Of a DNA stretch of 47,736 nucleotides, positions 1 to 7,815 are shown one piece after another; position 1 is the first letter of the stretch, and the number at the start of each line of letters is the position of its first letter. A program made the translations under genes and the position numbers. Location of the stretch: assembly GCA_964492545.1 (NCBI GenBank), contig CAZBKO010000005.1:1-47736 (forward strand). Reading direction: 5' to 3'. This DNA comes from RGIG1934 sp964492545. Its GTDB lineage: Bacteria; Bacillota; Clostridia; Lachnospirales; Lachnospiraceae. Below the pieces are notes generated by a model. The model saw only the letters and a program-made list of their open reading frames with translations. It was not told where the DNA came from and ran no database searches.

Positions 1-43
1 AATATCATTTTTGAAAAACAGTAAAAAATTTGCCAACGTTTAC

Positions 44-99
44 TTGACACAAACATTGTTGTGAAGTAAATTGACTTCTTGATTGTGTTCTGATATAAT
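44..99 (+). promoter_or_regulatory. Tandem sigma-A-type promoters for tRNA-Arg
   Basis: Two overlapping promoter matches are visible. The upstream one has TTGACA at 44-49 and TAAATT at 67-72 with a 17-base spacer. The downstream, stronger one has TTGACT at 71-76 and TATAAT at 94-99, again 17 bases apart, with an extended -10 TG at 91-92. Transcription would start near 106, about 27 bases before the mature tRNA. The bases 31-44 (TGCCAACGTTTACT) resemble a LacI/CcpA-type operator half-match overlapping the upstream -35, but this is weak. Confidence 0.7.
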
Positions 100-132
100 T
101 TCAATTGTGTTTTCAACATGAAAACACAGTGT

Positions 133-204
133 GCTCTCATAGTTAAATGGATATAACATGCCCCTCCTAAGGGCAAGGTGCAGGTTCGATTCCTGCTGGG
201 AGTG
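133..204 (+). tRNA. tRNA-Arg (anticodon CCT)
   Basis: The sequence folds into a full cloverleaf. The acceptor stem pairs 133-139 with 197-203 (with G-T wobbles) and G204 is the discriminator. The D stem is 142-145/154-157, the anticodon stem is 159-163/171-175 and the T arm ends at 196. The seven-base anticodon loop is 164-170 with CCT at 166-168, which reads the Arg codon AGG. CCA is not encoded. It sits alone behind strong tandem promoters and in front of a hairpin terminator. Confidence 0.93.
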
Positions 205-218
205 TTATAATACGGCGT

Positions 219-260
219 GGGAAGAATTTACATACAGTGTAGATTCTTTCTTTTATTTTA
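219..260 (+). terminator. Intrinsic terminator after tRNA-Arg
   Basis: A stem of about 12 pairs (221-232 with 238-249, one or two wobbles) with a five-base loop is followed by a T-rich tract at 247-260. It lies just downstream of the tRNA and would separate the tRNA transcript from the next gene. A TATAAT at 274-279 downstream could serve as the -10 of the next transcript, but its -35 is poor. Confidence 0.6.
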
Positions 261-328
261 CATTCATATATAGTATAATATTTCTATATTTATACAGATA
301 TCTTGAAGAATGTTAGGAGTGTGGCAGA

Positions 329-1552
329 ATGAAGAAAAATACCTCGAAGATGTTAATGATTATTTATGCTGTATGTGCACTGGTTTCCTTTATGACGGAG
401 ACATATTTTATTATTAATTACAGCAGTCAGTATGTGGTTATAGGAGCAGTTGGTGTTGTACTCGTGGTTGCATCGGCATTTCTTGTTGATGAGATTTATA
501 ACAGTATCAATAGGGAAGGCAAATCTCAGCCGGAAGAGTCGGGCATGGAAGAGATGATTAAGATTCAAAAAGCTATGTACATCAACAGCAAGAATATTAT
601 GCAGGACATTCATCAGAATCTTCACGATAATACGGAAGCGTTGGTTCAGGCATTTGAAAAGAATAAGAATAGTATAATTGAGAATGAGAAGAATATAGCT
701 AAAGTATTAATTAAGAAGAATATGGAAAGCAATGATGAACTGATATCGGCATTGGGAAAATTAGATTTTTCACAGATTCAGATGCCAGAGATTCAGATGC
801 CAGAGATTAATATTCCAGAAATAAAGATACCGGAGATTAAGATTCCGGAAATTGTTCTTCCTGAAGGCTTTGGGGCTGCATCTAGTGCAACGGGAAATAG
901 TGATGACATAGATAAGGCTAAGAACGAGATAGTGGATATAATAAGCAATTTATCTGCAGAACTTAAGACTGTGGCTAAGATTGATGATTTAGTACAGCTA
1001 AGAGATAAGTTATCTCAGGAAATAGCTGCTATAATTGCTGATTCAGAAGATAGACAGCCATTGGCGGCAGTAGCTATGGAAGAGCCAGTAATAGAAGAAC
1101 CAGTAATAGAAGAACCAGTAATAGAAGAACCAATTATAGAAGAACCGGTTGAAGAAACGATAATAGAAGAGCCGGTTATAGAAGAACCAATTATAGAAGA
1201 ACCAATTATAGAAGAACCAATTATAGAAGAACCGGTAATAGAAGAACCAGTTATAGAAGAACCAATTATAGAAAAGCCAGTTATAGAAGAGCAGGTTGTG
1301 ACTGAACCGGTAATGGATGATCCTAATAAGCAATTAAGTGCAGATGAGATAGCTGCAATGTTTGCAAATGCCGCAAGCGATACAGAGGAACAGGTTCCGG
1401 AAGAACTCGATTTAGATAACATTTTATCTTCAATGACAGAACCGGATAATGCTATAGAAGAAGTGGAGAGCAGTATGCCACAGATTGAAGGGGATCCCAA
1501 CAAGCAATTAAGTGCAGACGAGATAGCAGCATTATTTGCATCCGTCCAATAA
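329..1552 (+). CDS. Membrane-anchored coiled-coil protein with Pro/Glu repeats and two FliM-like C-terminal motifs
   Basis: I do not recognise a named family. Two hydrophobic segments (about residues 8-28 and 35-54) anchor the N-terminus. A charged, probably coiled-coil region follows (about 75-150), then a short run of IPEI/MPEI repeats (about 149-180), another helical stretch (195-245), and about fifteen EEPVI-type pentapeptides (about 251-327). The C-terminus carries two near-identical copies of a DPNKQLSADEIAALFA motif (about 331-348 and 389-405). That motif resembles the LSQxEIDALL docking peptide at the N-terminus of FliM and FliY, which binds phosphorylated CheY. An AGGAGTG ribosome site precedes the ATG. 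It heads a long run of tightly packed genes that includes GGDEF proteins. An adaptor role in signalling or motility is inference only. Confidence 0.75.
   Translation: MKKNTSKMLMIIYAVCALVSFMTETYFIINYSSQYVVIGAVGVVLVVASAFLVDEIYNSINREGKSQPEESGMEEMIKIQKAMYINSKNIMQDIHQNLHDNTEALVQAFEKNKNSIIENEKNIAKVLIKKNMESNDELISALGKLDFSQIQMPEIQMPEINIPEIKIPEIKIPEIVLPEGFGAASSATGNSDDIDKAKNEIVDIISNLSAELKTVAKIDDLVQLRDKLSQEIAAIIADSEDRQPLAAVAMEEPVIEEPVIEEPVIEEPIIEEPVEETIIEEPVIEEPIIEEPIIEEPIIEEPVIEEPVIEEPIIEKPVIEEQVVTEPVMDDPNKQLSADEIAAMFANAASDTEEQVPEELDLDNILSSMTEPDNAIEEVESSMPQIEGDPNKQLSADEIAALFASVQ
1079..1309 (+). repeat. 15-base tandem repeat encoding EEPVI/EEPII pentapeptides
   Basis: About fifteen copies of a 15-base unit (gaagaaccagtaata and variants) lie in frame inside the first protein-coding gene. 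One unit is shortened by a codon and the later copies diverge. The encoded Glu/Pro-rich segment is likely an extended, rigid spacer. Units whose length is a multiple of three can expand or contract without breaking the frame, so length variation between strains is plausible. Confidence 0.9.
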
Positions 1553-1569
1553 CGAAGAAGGACTAATAA

Positions 1570-2553
1570 ATGAATTATATTGTATTAGATTTAGAGTGGA
1601 ATCAAAGTCCATCAGGTAAGGAAAACTCAGTAGAAAAGCTGCCATTTGAAATAATAGAAATTGGTGCAGTTAAGCTAGACGAACAACTAAATATCGTGGA
1701 CCGTTTTGATGGATTGATAAAGCCACAGGTATACAAGGAAATTCATTCAATTATAGTTGAGTTAACAAGATTTAGTATGAAGGAGCTGAACACAAAGGGA
1801 AGATTGTTTGAAGCCGTTATACAGGAATTTTTCTCGTGGTGCGGTGATGAATATGTATTTTGCACCTGGGGTAGTCAGGATTTGACTGAGCTGCAGAGAA
1901 ATATTCAATACTTCAAGCTGGACTATACATTTGCATTTCCACTTAAGTATTTAGATATACAGAAGATATTCAGCATCAGGTATGAGGATGGAAAATCCAG
2001 ACGCTCACTTGAGAATGCAGTTGAATTTCTGGATATTGAAAAAGATGTGGAGTTTCACCATGCAATAGTGGATGTGGAATATACCGCCAAGATAATGAAG
2101 GAAATTGGCTGCGAGCATATACAGGATAATTATTCAATAGATTTGTATAGAAAGCCTTTATCAAAAAGAGAAGAAATACATGTTGTGTATGACACATATT
2201 CAAAGTATATATCAAGGTTGTTTGCCAACAAGGAAAAAGCCCTTGCAGACAGAGAGGTGCGCTCCACAAGATGCTATTTATGTGAGCAGGAAGATAAAGC
2301 GGGAGCAAGAAATGTAACAAGAATTGCGAACTGGTTTTCTGACAATGCGAGAACCTATTATTTCCTGGGAGAGTGCGAGCAGCATGGTTTTCTAAAGGGA
2401 AAAATAAAAATGAAAAAGTCGGATGACGACAGAGTGTATGTAGTAAAGGTGCTGAAGCTTACTGATTCAGAGGGGGCCACCGCTATAATGGAAAAGCAGC
2501 TTGCCATAAGGGAAAAGCGAAGAAGAAAAAGATTAAATGGTGGAATTAATTAA
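1570..2553 (+). CDS. KapD-like 3'-5' exonuclease (DEDDh) with C-terminal CxxC...CxxH segment
   Basis: The N-terminal half is a DEDDh exonuclease domain of the RNase T/KapD type (COG5018-like). Visible catalytic residues are D7 and E9 in DLEWN, D104 in the GSQD motif, and H164 and D168 in HHAIVDVE. This would remove nucleotides from RNA or DNA 3' ends with two metal ions in the cytoplasm. After residue 195 there is an extension of about 130 residues containing C235-x2-C238 and C269-x2-H272, spaced like a zinc ribbon. Its substrate is unknown. KapD homologues are named for effects on the KinA sporulation pathway in Bacillus, but nothing here shows that role. The gene starts 17 bases after the previous gene and ends 20 before the next. 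Confidence 0.85.
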   Translation: MNYIVLDLEWNQSPSGKENSVEKLPFEIIEIGAVKLDEQLNIVDRFDGLIKPQVYKEIHSIIVELTRFSMKELNTKGRLFEAVIQEFFSWCGDEYVFCTWGSQDLTELQRNIQYFKLDYTFAFPLKYLDIQKIFSIRYEDGKSRRSLENAVEFLDIEKDVEFHHAIVDVEYTAKIMKEIGCEHIQDNYSIDLYRKPLSKREEIHVVYDTYSKYISRLFANKEKALADREVRSTRCYLCEQEDKAGARNVTRIANWFSDNARTYYFLGECEQHGFLKGKIKMKKSDDDRVYVVKVLKLTDSEGATAIMEKQLAIREKRRRKRLNGGIN

Positions 2554-2573
2554 TTAAGAGGTACGGAGGAAAT

Positions 2574-3740
2574 ATGACCATATTTTTAGATATATTTACG
2601 GCGATGAGTTGTCTGATAATATATGGAAAGATGATAGAACCAAAATACAACAGATTTTTATCGAAAATAATAATGTATTCCGGCTCAATGATAATGATTG
2701 GCTCATATATTGTTTTAAGATACATTATTAACGTGGATGTGGACGGGTTAGCATTCTTAACAATGACCATTCCAAGCTTTATACTATTTTTTATTTTATC
2801 GAAATACAAAGATGGACGATTTGTTGTTACATTTTGTGCAATTGACACGATTATCGGGTCGGTCTCATTTGTGGGAAGTGTTGTGGGATGGTATTGTGGA
2901 ATCAGTGTAATTGGTGGAATAATTGCTGTAGGTGGGATTACAGTGATATATATTTATACACTGAAATGGAGTGAAGGCTACATAAGAGTTCTTAATTCAA
3001 TTAGCACAGGATGGGCACACCTTGGTGGACTTGCAATAATGATGTATGTATTTTTTGGATTACTTCTATCATATCCAAGTAATATCAATGATAGAATGGA
3101 GTATGTGCCGGCTGCATTGTTGTTCTGTCTGATAATCTGGTCAGTGTATTACGTGGTTGCCAGATCAATTAAGCAGAGAAGAGTTATGTACGACAGGGAT
3201 AAGGAACAGCAGCTATTGGAGGCACAGCTTGAACTAAAAGAAGTATATTTCAAAATGGCATATGAGGATGGCCTTACAGGACTTAATAACAGAGCAGCAT
3301 TTGAAGAAAAGGTCAAGAATATCAAGATGGGAACGGAGAAATACAAAACTGTATATTGCATTTCCATGGATTTAAATAATTTGAAAAAGACAAATGATAC
3401 GTAGGGACATTATAAAGGTGATGAGTTGATAAAAGGCTTCGCAAATATTTTGAAAATGGTATTTGCAAAGGATGGAGCAGCATATAGAATCGGCGGTGAT
3501 GAATTCGTTGTTGTTGTCTGTAATACAGATGAAGCTTACATAGATAGCAAAATAAATCAAATAACAGAAAGTGTTTCTAGGGTCAACAGAAACAGTGATG
3601 TCAAAATTAGCGTTGCCATAGGCTACGATAATATATCAAGAAATCAATTTGATAATCTTGAAAAGGCACTCATCAGAGCTGATAGAAAGATGTATGCCCA
3701 TAAGGCTGAATTTAAAAATAATAATAAGAATGGAGAGTAA
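2574..3740 (+). pseudogene. Membrane GGDEF (diguanylate cyclase) protein interrupted by an in-frame TAG
   Basis: Reading starts at the ATG at 2574 behind a GGAGG site. About seven hydrophobic segments (residues 1-195) are followed by a linker helix and a GGDEF domain beginning near residue 225. The frame hits TAG at 3402-3404, exactly where the conserved NDxYGHxxGD motif should have its Tyr: NDT, stop, GHYKGDEL. The same frame then continues without a break to 3740 and includes the intact active-site GGDEF near residue 307. A single base change from TAT or TAC explains the stop. As written, no complete cyclase can be made: the first 276 residues would give a membrane protein without catalytic half-site, and the rest lacks its start of domain. 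Amber readthrough or a sequencing error are the alternatives. No RxxD inhibitory site is seen before GGDEF. Confidence 0.85.
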
Positions 3741-3742
3741 TT

Positions 3743-4141
3743 ATGGAGAGTAGGTATGTAAAGTTATGTTATGTGTATTCACAGGTACAGCTTGAACTTG
3801 TCAGGGGGTTGCTAGATGCAAACAATATACCTGTTATGGTAAAGAGAGACAGCATAGGAAGGGCAACTGAGCTGTATTCCGGACAGTCTACAACAGGTGC
3901 AGATATATTGGTTCCAATTGAGATGCGTGAAATGGCAAAGGAGCTTGTTACAGAGTTTAACAGTGATGAGGCGGTAGAGATATCGGACGAGGAAATATTC
4001 GAATCAACTAATAGTGATAAGCAGCAGGAAATTGAAGAAGAAGTGGAAATCGGAAATAAGACAGGAATGATTTTAGTAGCTTTAGGAGCATTGCTTGGAA
4101 TAGGAGCAATAGCATTTATAGTAATAGATGTACTTTTATAA
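3743..4141 (+). CDS. DUF2007-type small protein with C-terminal membrane segment
   Basis: The first 75 residues match the pattern of DUF2007 (putative prokaryotic signal-transducing protein): a short beta-alpha fold starting with a Tyr-x-x-xx-QLELVRGLLDANNIPV-like helix and ending in a DILVP strand. A Glu/Asp-rich linker follows (about 78-105), and a single hydrophobic helix at 109-130 would anchor it in the membrane. It begins two bases after the end of the broken GGDEF gene, so it is translationally linked to it. The molecular role of the family is not established. Confidence 0.8.
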   Translation: MESRYVKLCYVYSQVQLELVRGLLDANNIPVMVKRDSIGRATELYSGQSTTGADILVPIEMREMAKELVTEFNSDEAVEISDEEIFESTNSDKQQEIEEEVEIGNKTGMILVALGALLGIGAIAFIVIDVLL

Positions 4142-4157
4142 TAGAGCGAGGATACTA

Positions 4158-5003
4158 ATGAGTAAATATGAGAATACTGAAAATAATACATATTTAGACG
4201 AGGCTGGCAATTATTACTGCAGAGTTTTGAACATAATCAGAAACACAGCAAAGGGTCAGAATTTGTGTGCTGAGGGATGCCCATGCTACACCGGTCAGGA
4301 CATGAAGTTATGTAGATACTATGCAATTTCATCTGCCGGTATCTCAAATGCAGGCGAGATGAAATGCTATAATGATAAGCTGGAAAAAGCTGGAGAAATT
4401 CCGTATTTTCCTGAGGTCGACAGTATTTCTAAGAAAATACTGAGTGCATTTGAATATGCTTCATATGCACATAGGCATCAAAAAAGAAAGGGCAGTGGAA
4501 TACCATATTTGTCCCATCTTATCAGTGCTTATGAGATAGCATGTGGACTCACGAAGGATGAGGATTTGCTCATAGCAGTATTGCTGCATGATACGCTGGA
4601 GGATACAGAGGTTACCAAGGAACAGCTTGAGCAAAGATTTGGCAAGAGAGTTGCGGATATGGTTGATGGTGACAGTGAGGATAAACGTCGGGACAGACCA
4701 GCATCTGAGACCTGGAAGGAACGCAAACTGGAAAATATTGCTCATGTACAAAACGGTACAATTGAAATTAAAATAATAGCATTAAGCGATAAATTATCAA
4801 ATTTAAGATCAATTTATTATGATGTTATGGATATCGGGGATGCAACATGGTCCAAGTTCAACCAGAAGGATAAAGAACAGCACAGATGGTATTACAGCCA
4901 GTTCTTGAAGGCATTTGGCGAACTTAAGGATACAGCACAGTATAAAGAATATTCGGGGTTAATTCAGAAAATATGGGATAGAGCTGGAGGCCTTTGTGAA
5001 TAA
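4158..5003 (+). CDS. HD-domain (p)ppGpp hydrolase-like protein with N-terminal Cys cluster
   Basis: Residues about 95-230 form a RelA/SpoT-type HD domain: AHxxQ with H105, PYLSH with H120, the HD pair H144-D145, the ED of EDT (149-150) and a late Asp in LSDKLSNLR. These are the Mn2+ and catalytic positions of MESH1/SpoT alarmone hydrolases. No synthetase, TGS or ACT domain is present, so it resembles a small stand-alone hydrolase. The N-terminus carries four close cysteines (C37, C41, C43, C52), which could bind a metal; this is not part of typical small hydrolases. I chose the ATG at 4158, with a GCGAGG site seven bases upstream, over the in-frame ATG at 4128, which lies inside the previous gene. 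The substrate is inferred from motifs only. Confidence 0.8.
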   Translation: MSKYENTENNTYLDEAGNYYCRVLNIIRNTAKGQNLCAEGCPCYTGQDMKLCRYYAISSAGISNAGEMKCYNDKLEKAGEIPYFPEVDSISKKILSAFEYASYAHRHQKRKGSGIPYLSHLISAYEIACGLTKDEDLLIAVLLHDTLEDTEVTKEQLEQRFGKRVADMVDGDSEDKRRDRPASETWKERKLENIAHVQNGTIEIKIIALSDKLSNLRSIYYDVMDIGDATWSKFNQKDKEQHRWYYSQFLKAFGELKDTAQYKEYSGLIQKIWDRAGGLCE

Positions 5004-6435
5004 GAAAAGAAATATCATATATACGTTGTTAACAGCAATATTATTCAGCATGATTTTATGTGGTGCGGGAAAGCTTACCGTTTCACTAAATGCAAAAAAA
5101 ATAACAACATATATTGGAAGTACAAGAAATCTACAACTAAAGAATGCTACAGGAAAGGTGCAGTGGACATCATCCAATAACAATATAGCGAGGGTAAATG
5201 CAAGTGGTGTTGTTACCGGTGTCAAGCCTGGAAAAGCTGCTATAACAGCGAAAAATAATGGAAAGAAATACACCTGCACAGTCAATGTGAAAAATCATTA
5301 TGAACATTTGTATGACTATATCAGGTTACATGGTAAAGTAAATGCCAATGGCAACAAGGCTGTTACAGTTGAGAAGGACGACAACACGTGTATGATAATA
5401 TATAATTCTGAGACAAAAGAGTTTGAATTTACATACATTTATGATACATCAGTGCTTCTTGACGGTGCAACCTTCTATGTGGACAGATATGGAAAGAAGC
5501 CTGTAACAATGAATGTGATGTTTTTGAACAATGCATCACTGTCTTTTTTTTCCGGCAAAATATCAGTGCCTGCAGGAAAATATGACAATAATTACACACT
5601 TCCTATTAATGTGACAGATGCATCCTCAAAGGGAAGAAAGCGATATACAAATATGTCAGGTGTTATTGTTAATAAGGCTGTGACAGATATCAACAGTGTA
5701 TTGGCTTCAAAGGTTAATATAAGGTTCTCAAATCTTGGCTTATATAAGGCAGCAAATTCAGCTACAAAGCCATATATAAGCAGCAGAGCAGTGAAGATTA
5801 ATGTGAAAAGCTACGAAGTGCTGTCCATAGTTGGTGGCAAAGGAACCGTTAAATGGAGTTCGTCAAAGACAAGCGTGGCCACAGTTAGCGCCAGCGGAAG
5901 GGTAACTGCTAAGAAGAGAGGAACTGCGGTTATAACAGCACAGCAAAATGGAGTAAAATATACGTGCAAGGTCACCGTTACTGATAACATTGCCAAAATA
6001 TATTCCTACGTAATTAAGAATGGCAAGAAGGGTTCTGGCAGCAGAAAATATATCTCGAGAACCGAGAACGGATATAAGTTTTATATTTATCAGGGACAGA
6101 AGAAAAATGAATTGAAATTTATCATGAGAAGTACCGGTGGCGGCGGATACAGCGCACGTATTGATATGTGGGTTGCAAGAGGACTGTCGAGATACAAGTA
6201 CCAGTATAGATATTCAGATATGATAAGCTCAGTTAATATTACCGGCAAGGTTAATTTTAAAACGTATAACTATATAAATGGATTTTCATTTAGTAAATAC
6301 AGTCTTGATAATGTGAGTCAGGTAAATGCAAGATTTTACACAAGACTTGATTACGCAATTGCAATGAGCGGTTGGGATAATCTTTTGGTAAAAAGGTTAG
6401 GATTATCTATGGATGACATTTATCCAAGTCGATAA
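4996..6435 (+). CDS. Secreted protein with two BIG2 Ig-like domains in a duplicated arrangement
   Basis: A GTG start at 4996 overlaps the end of the previous gene by eight bases and has GGAGG at 4986-4990. The N-terminus has a basic stretch and hydrophobic segment (about 7-27), fitting an export signal or membrane anchor. Two bacterial Ig-like (BIG2) domains are seen at about 28-97 and 262-327, each with the WTSSNxxIARVxxxGxVTG-type core. Each is followed by a similar region of about 100 residues beginning IxxxYxYxxxxGKV/K. The protein therefore looks like a tandem duplication of a BIG2-plus-beta module. No LPXTG-type sorting signal or S-layer repeat is visible at the C-terminus. Surface adhesion or wall association is inferred from the domain type. 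Confidence 0.78.
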   Translation: MNKKRNIIYTLLTAILFSMILCGAGKLTVSLNAKKITTYIGSTRNLQLKNATGKVQWTSSNNNIARVNASGVVTGVKPGKAAITAKNNGKKYTCTVNVKNHYEHLYDYIRLHGKVNANGNKAVTVEKDDNTCMIIYNSETKEFEFTYIYDTSVLLDGATFYVDRYGKKPVTMNVMFLNNASLSFFSGKISVPAGKYDNNYTLPINVTDASSKGRKRYTNMSGVIVNKAVTDINSVLASKVNIRFSNLGLYKAANSATKPYISSRAVKINVKSYEVLSIVGGKGTVKWSSSKTSVATVSASGRVTAKKRGTAVITAQQNGVKYTCKVTVTDNIAKIYSYVIKNGKKGSGSRKYISRTENGYKFYIYQGQKKNELKFIMRSTGGGGYSARIDMWVARGLSRYKYQYRYSDMISSVNITGKVNFKTYNYINGFSFSKYSLDNVSQVNARFYTRLDYAIAMSGWDNLLVKRLGLSMDDIYPSR

Positions 6436-6450
6436 GAGAGAATAGGAAAT

Positions 6451-7815
6451 ATGAAAAATAAAAAGAATTTAGCAAACTACATAATGGCAGCTATAATTGC
6501 AGTGATTGTCATTGGTGGCATACTGACGGCACTAAATCTTCGAGGAGCTTTTGATTCCAAGGACAATACGAAAAATGTATATGTGAATCAGATGAAAGGG
6601 CTGGCCGCTGTAACACGCGATGGTGTGACATTTGATATTGAGGCTGGTTCAGTTCTGAGAAATGGCGATATAATCGAGACTGACAGTAAGTCCAGAGTCA
6701 GTATAAGCGTTCTGTCCGGAGAAATTGAAGTTGCGCCGGACAGCAGATTGACCATAGAAAATGCCAGGTCTAAAGAATTCCTTGCAAAGCTTGAACAGGG
6801 TGAAATATTTGTTAATGCTGCAGATAAAATGAGTATAGAATGGATGGGAACGAAGCAGGATGTTGAAAAGACACTTGCTTCATTTGATGTCAGAACAGGC
6901 AGTGGAACATGCTGCGTTTATGCCGGAAAGGTGTCAGATGCTTTCGCTGGAAATGCAATATATTATGTGGGGGAAGAGCGGGAAATAAGTCCCTTTGGAA
7001 TAGATAAGCTAAATGAATTTGAAATTTATATGCTAAAATATACAGACACAGATTTGAAGCTGTGTTTTGATATTGCAGATGTCAAAGCTGTGGAATCATC
7101 CAGAGAAGAAGAGATGGAAGTAATTGGAGCAGATGGCGAGACGGATACAAAGACTACGGAGGATGTAACCACATCTAAGACCACAGAAGAATCCACACAG
7201 ACTGCATCACAGCAGGCAACAGAGGATACGACTCAGAAGAACACGGAGAAAGTAACAGAGAAGACTACAGACAAAGCTACAGAGAAAGCTACAGAGAAGA
7301 CTACAAATAAGACTACAGATAAGGTAACGCAAAGGGTCACAGAGAAAGTAACGAATAAGACAACAGAGCAGACAACAGAGAAAGTAACCCAAAAGGTCAC
7401 AGAGAAGGTAACGGATAAGACAACAGAGCAAATATACACCTGCACAATCAGAATTTCCTGTGAATCCATATTGGACAGCCTTGATGAATTAAAGGCCGGC
7501 AAGGATAGATATGTTCCGGATGATGGAATTATTATGAAAACAGTTACTGTGAAATTCACAGATGGGGAGAGCGTATTTGATGTGCTGAAACGAGCCTGTG
7601 ACAGCAAAAAAGTGCAGCTGGAGTATGCATACACACCGATGTATGACAGCTATTATGTTGAGGGAATTGGAAACATTTATGAAAGAGATTGCGGCAGCTT
7701 GTCCGGCTGGACTTATAAAGTTAACGGATGGTTTGCCAATTATGGATGCTCGGAGTACAAGCTAAAAGATGGAGATGTGATTACATGGGATTTTTCAAAA
7801 GATATAACCCGGTAG
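6451..7815 (+). CDS. Surface protein: membrane anchor, FecR-like domain, Thr-rich stalk, DUF4430 domain
   Basis: A single hydrophobic helix (about 9-31) anchors the protein. Residues about 45-175 resemble a FecR-type beta domain (a GSVLRNGDIIETDSKSRVSI-like core). A Thr/Lys/Glu-rich stalk of about 100 residues (225-327) with TEKxT repeats follows. The C-terminal 95 residues match DUF4430, the transcobalamin-like domain, with its typical SGWTYKVNGWFANYGCSEYKLKDGD pattern. DUF4430 proteins often sit beside ECF transporters and are thought to bind corrinoids outside the cell. This gene overlaps the start of an EcfT gene by 31 bases, strongly supporting a joint role as an extracellular capture component. 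The FecR-like/DUF4430 combination is unusual. Ligand identity is inference. Confidence 0.8.
   Translation: MKNKKNLANYIMAAIIAVIVIGGILTALNLRGAFDSKDNTKNVYVNQMKGLAAVTRDGVTFDIEAGSVLRNGDIIETDSKSRVSISVLSGEIEVAPDSRLTIENARSKEFLAKLEQGEIFVNAADKMSIEWMGTKQDVEKTLASFDVRTGSGTCCVYAGKVSDAFAGNAIYYVGEEREISPFGIDKLNEFEIYMLKYTDTDLKLCFDIADVKAVESSREEEMEVIGADGETDTKTTEDVTTSKTTEESTQTASQQATEDTTQKNTEKVTEKTTDKATEKATEKTTNKTTDKVTQRVTEKVTNKTTEQTTEKVTQKVTEKVTDKTTEQIYTCTIRISCESILDSLDELKAGKDRYVPDDGIIMKTVTVKFTDGESVFDVLKRACDSKKVQLEYAYTPMYDSYYVEGIGNIYERDCGSLSGWTYKVNGWFANYGCSEYKLKDGDVITWDFSKDITR

Noticed and set aside
1079..1309. CRISPR-like array
   Set aside because: The units are contiguous coding repeats without unique spacers. 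No cas genes are present in the window.
1015..1503. Long minus-strand open frames over the EEPVI repeat
   Set aside because: They arise from the 15-base repeat read backwards, giving a low-complexity Ser/Gly or Phe/Tyr product with no ribosome site.
6300..6460. Cobalamin riboswitch before the DUF4430/ECF genes
   Set aside because: The gap is only 15 bases and no B12-box-like sequence is visible; any such switch would have to be upstream of the whole cluster.
7207..7634. Minus-strand open frames over the Thr-rich stalk
   Set aside because: These are shadows of the TEKxT repeats; the plus-strand gene is clearly the coding one.
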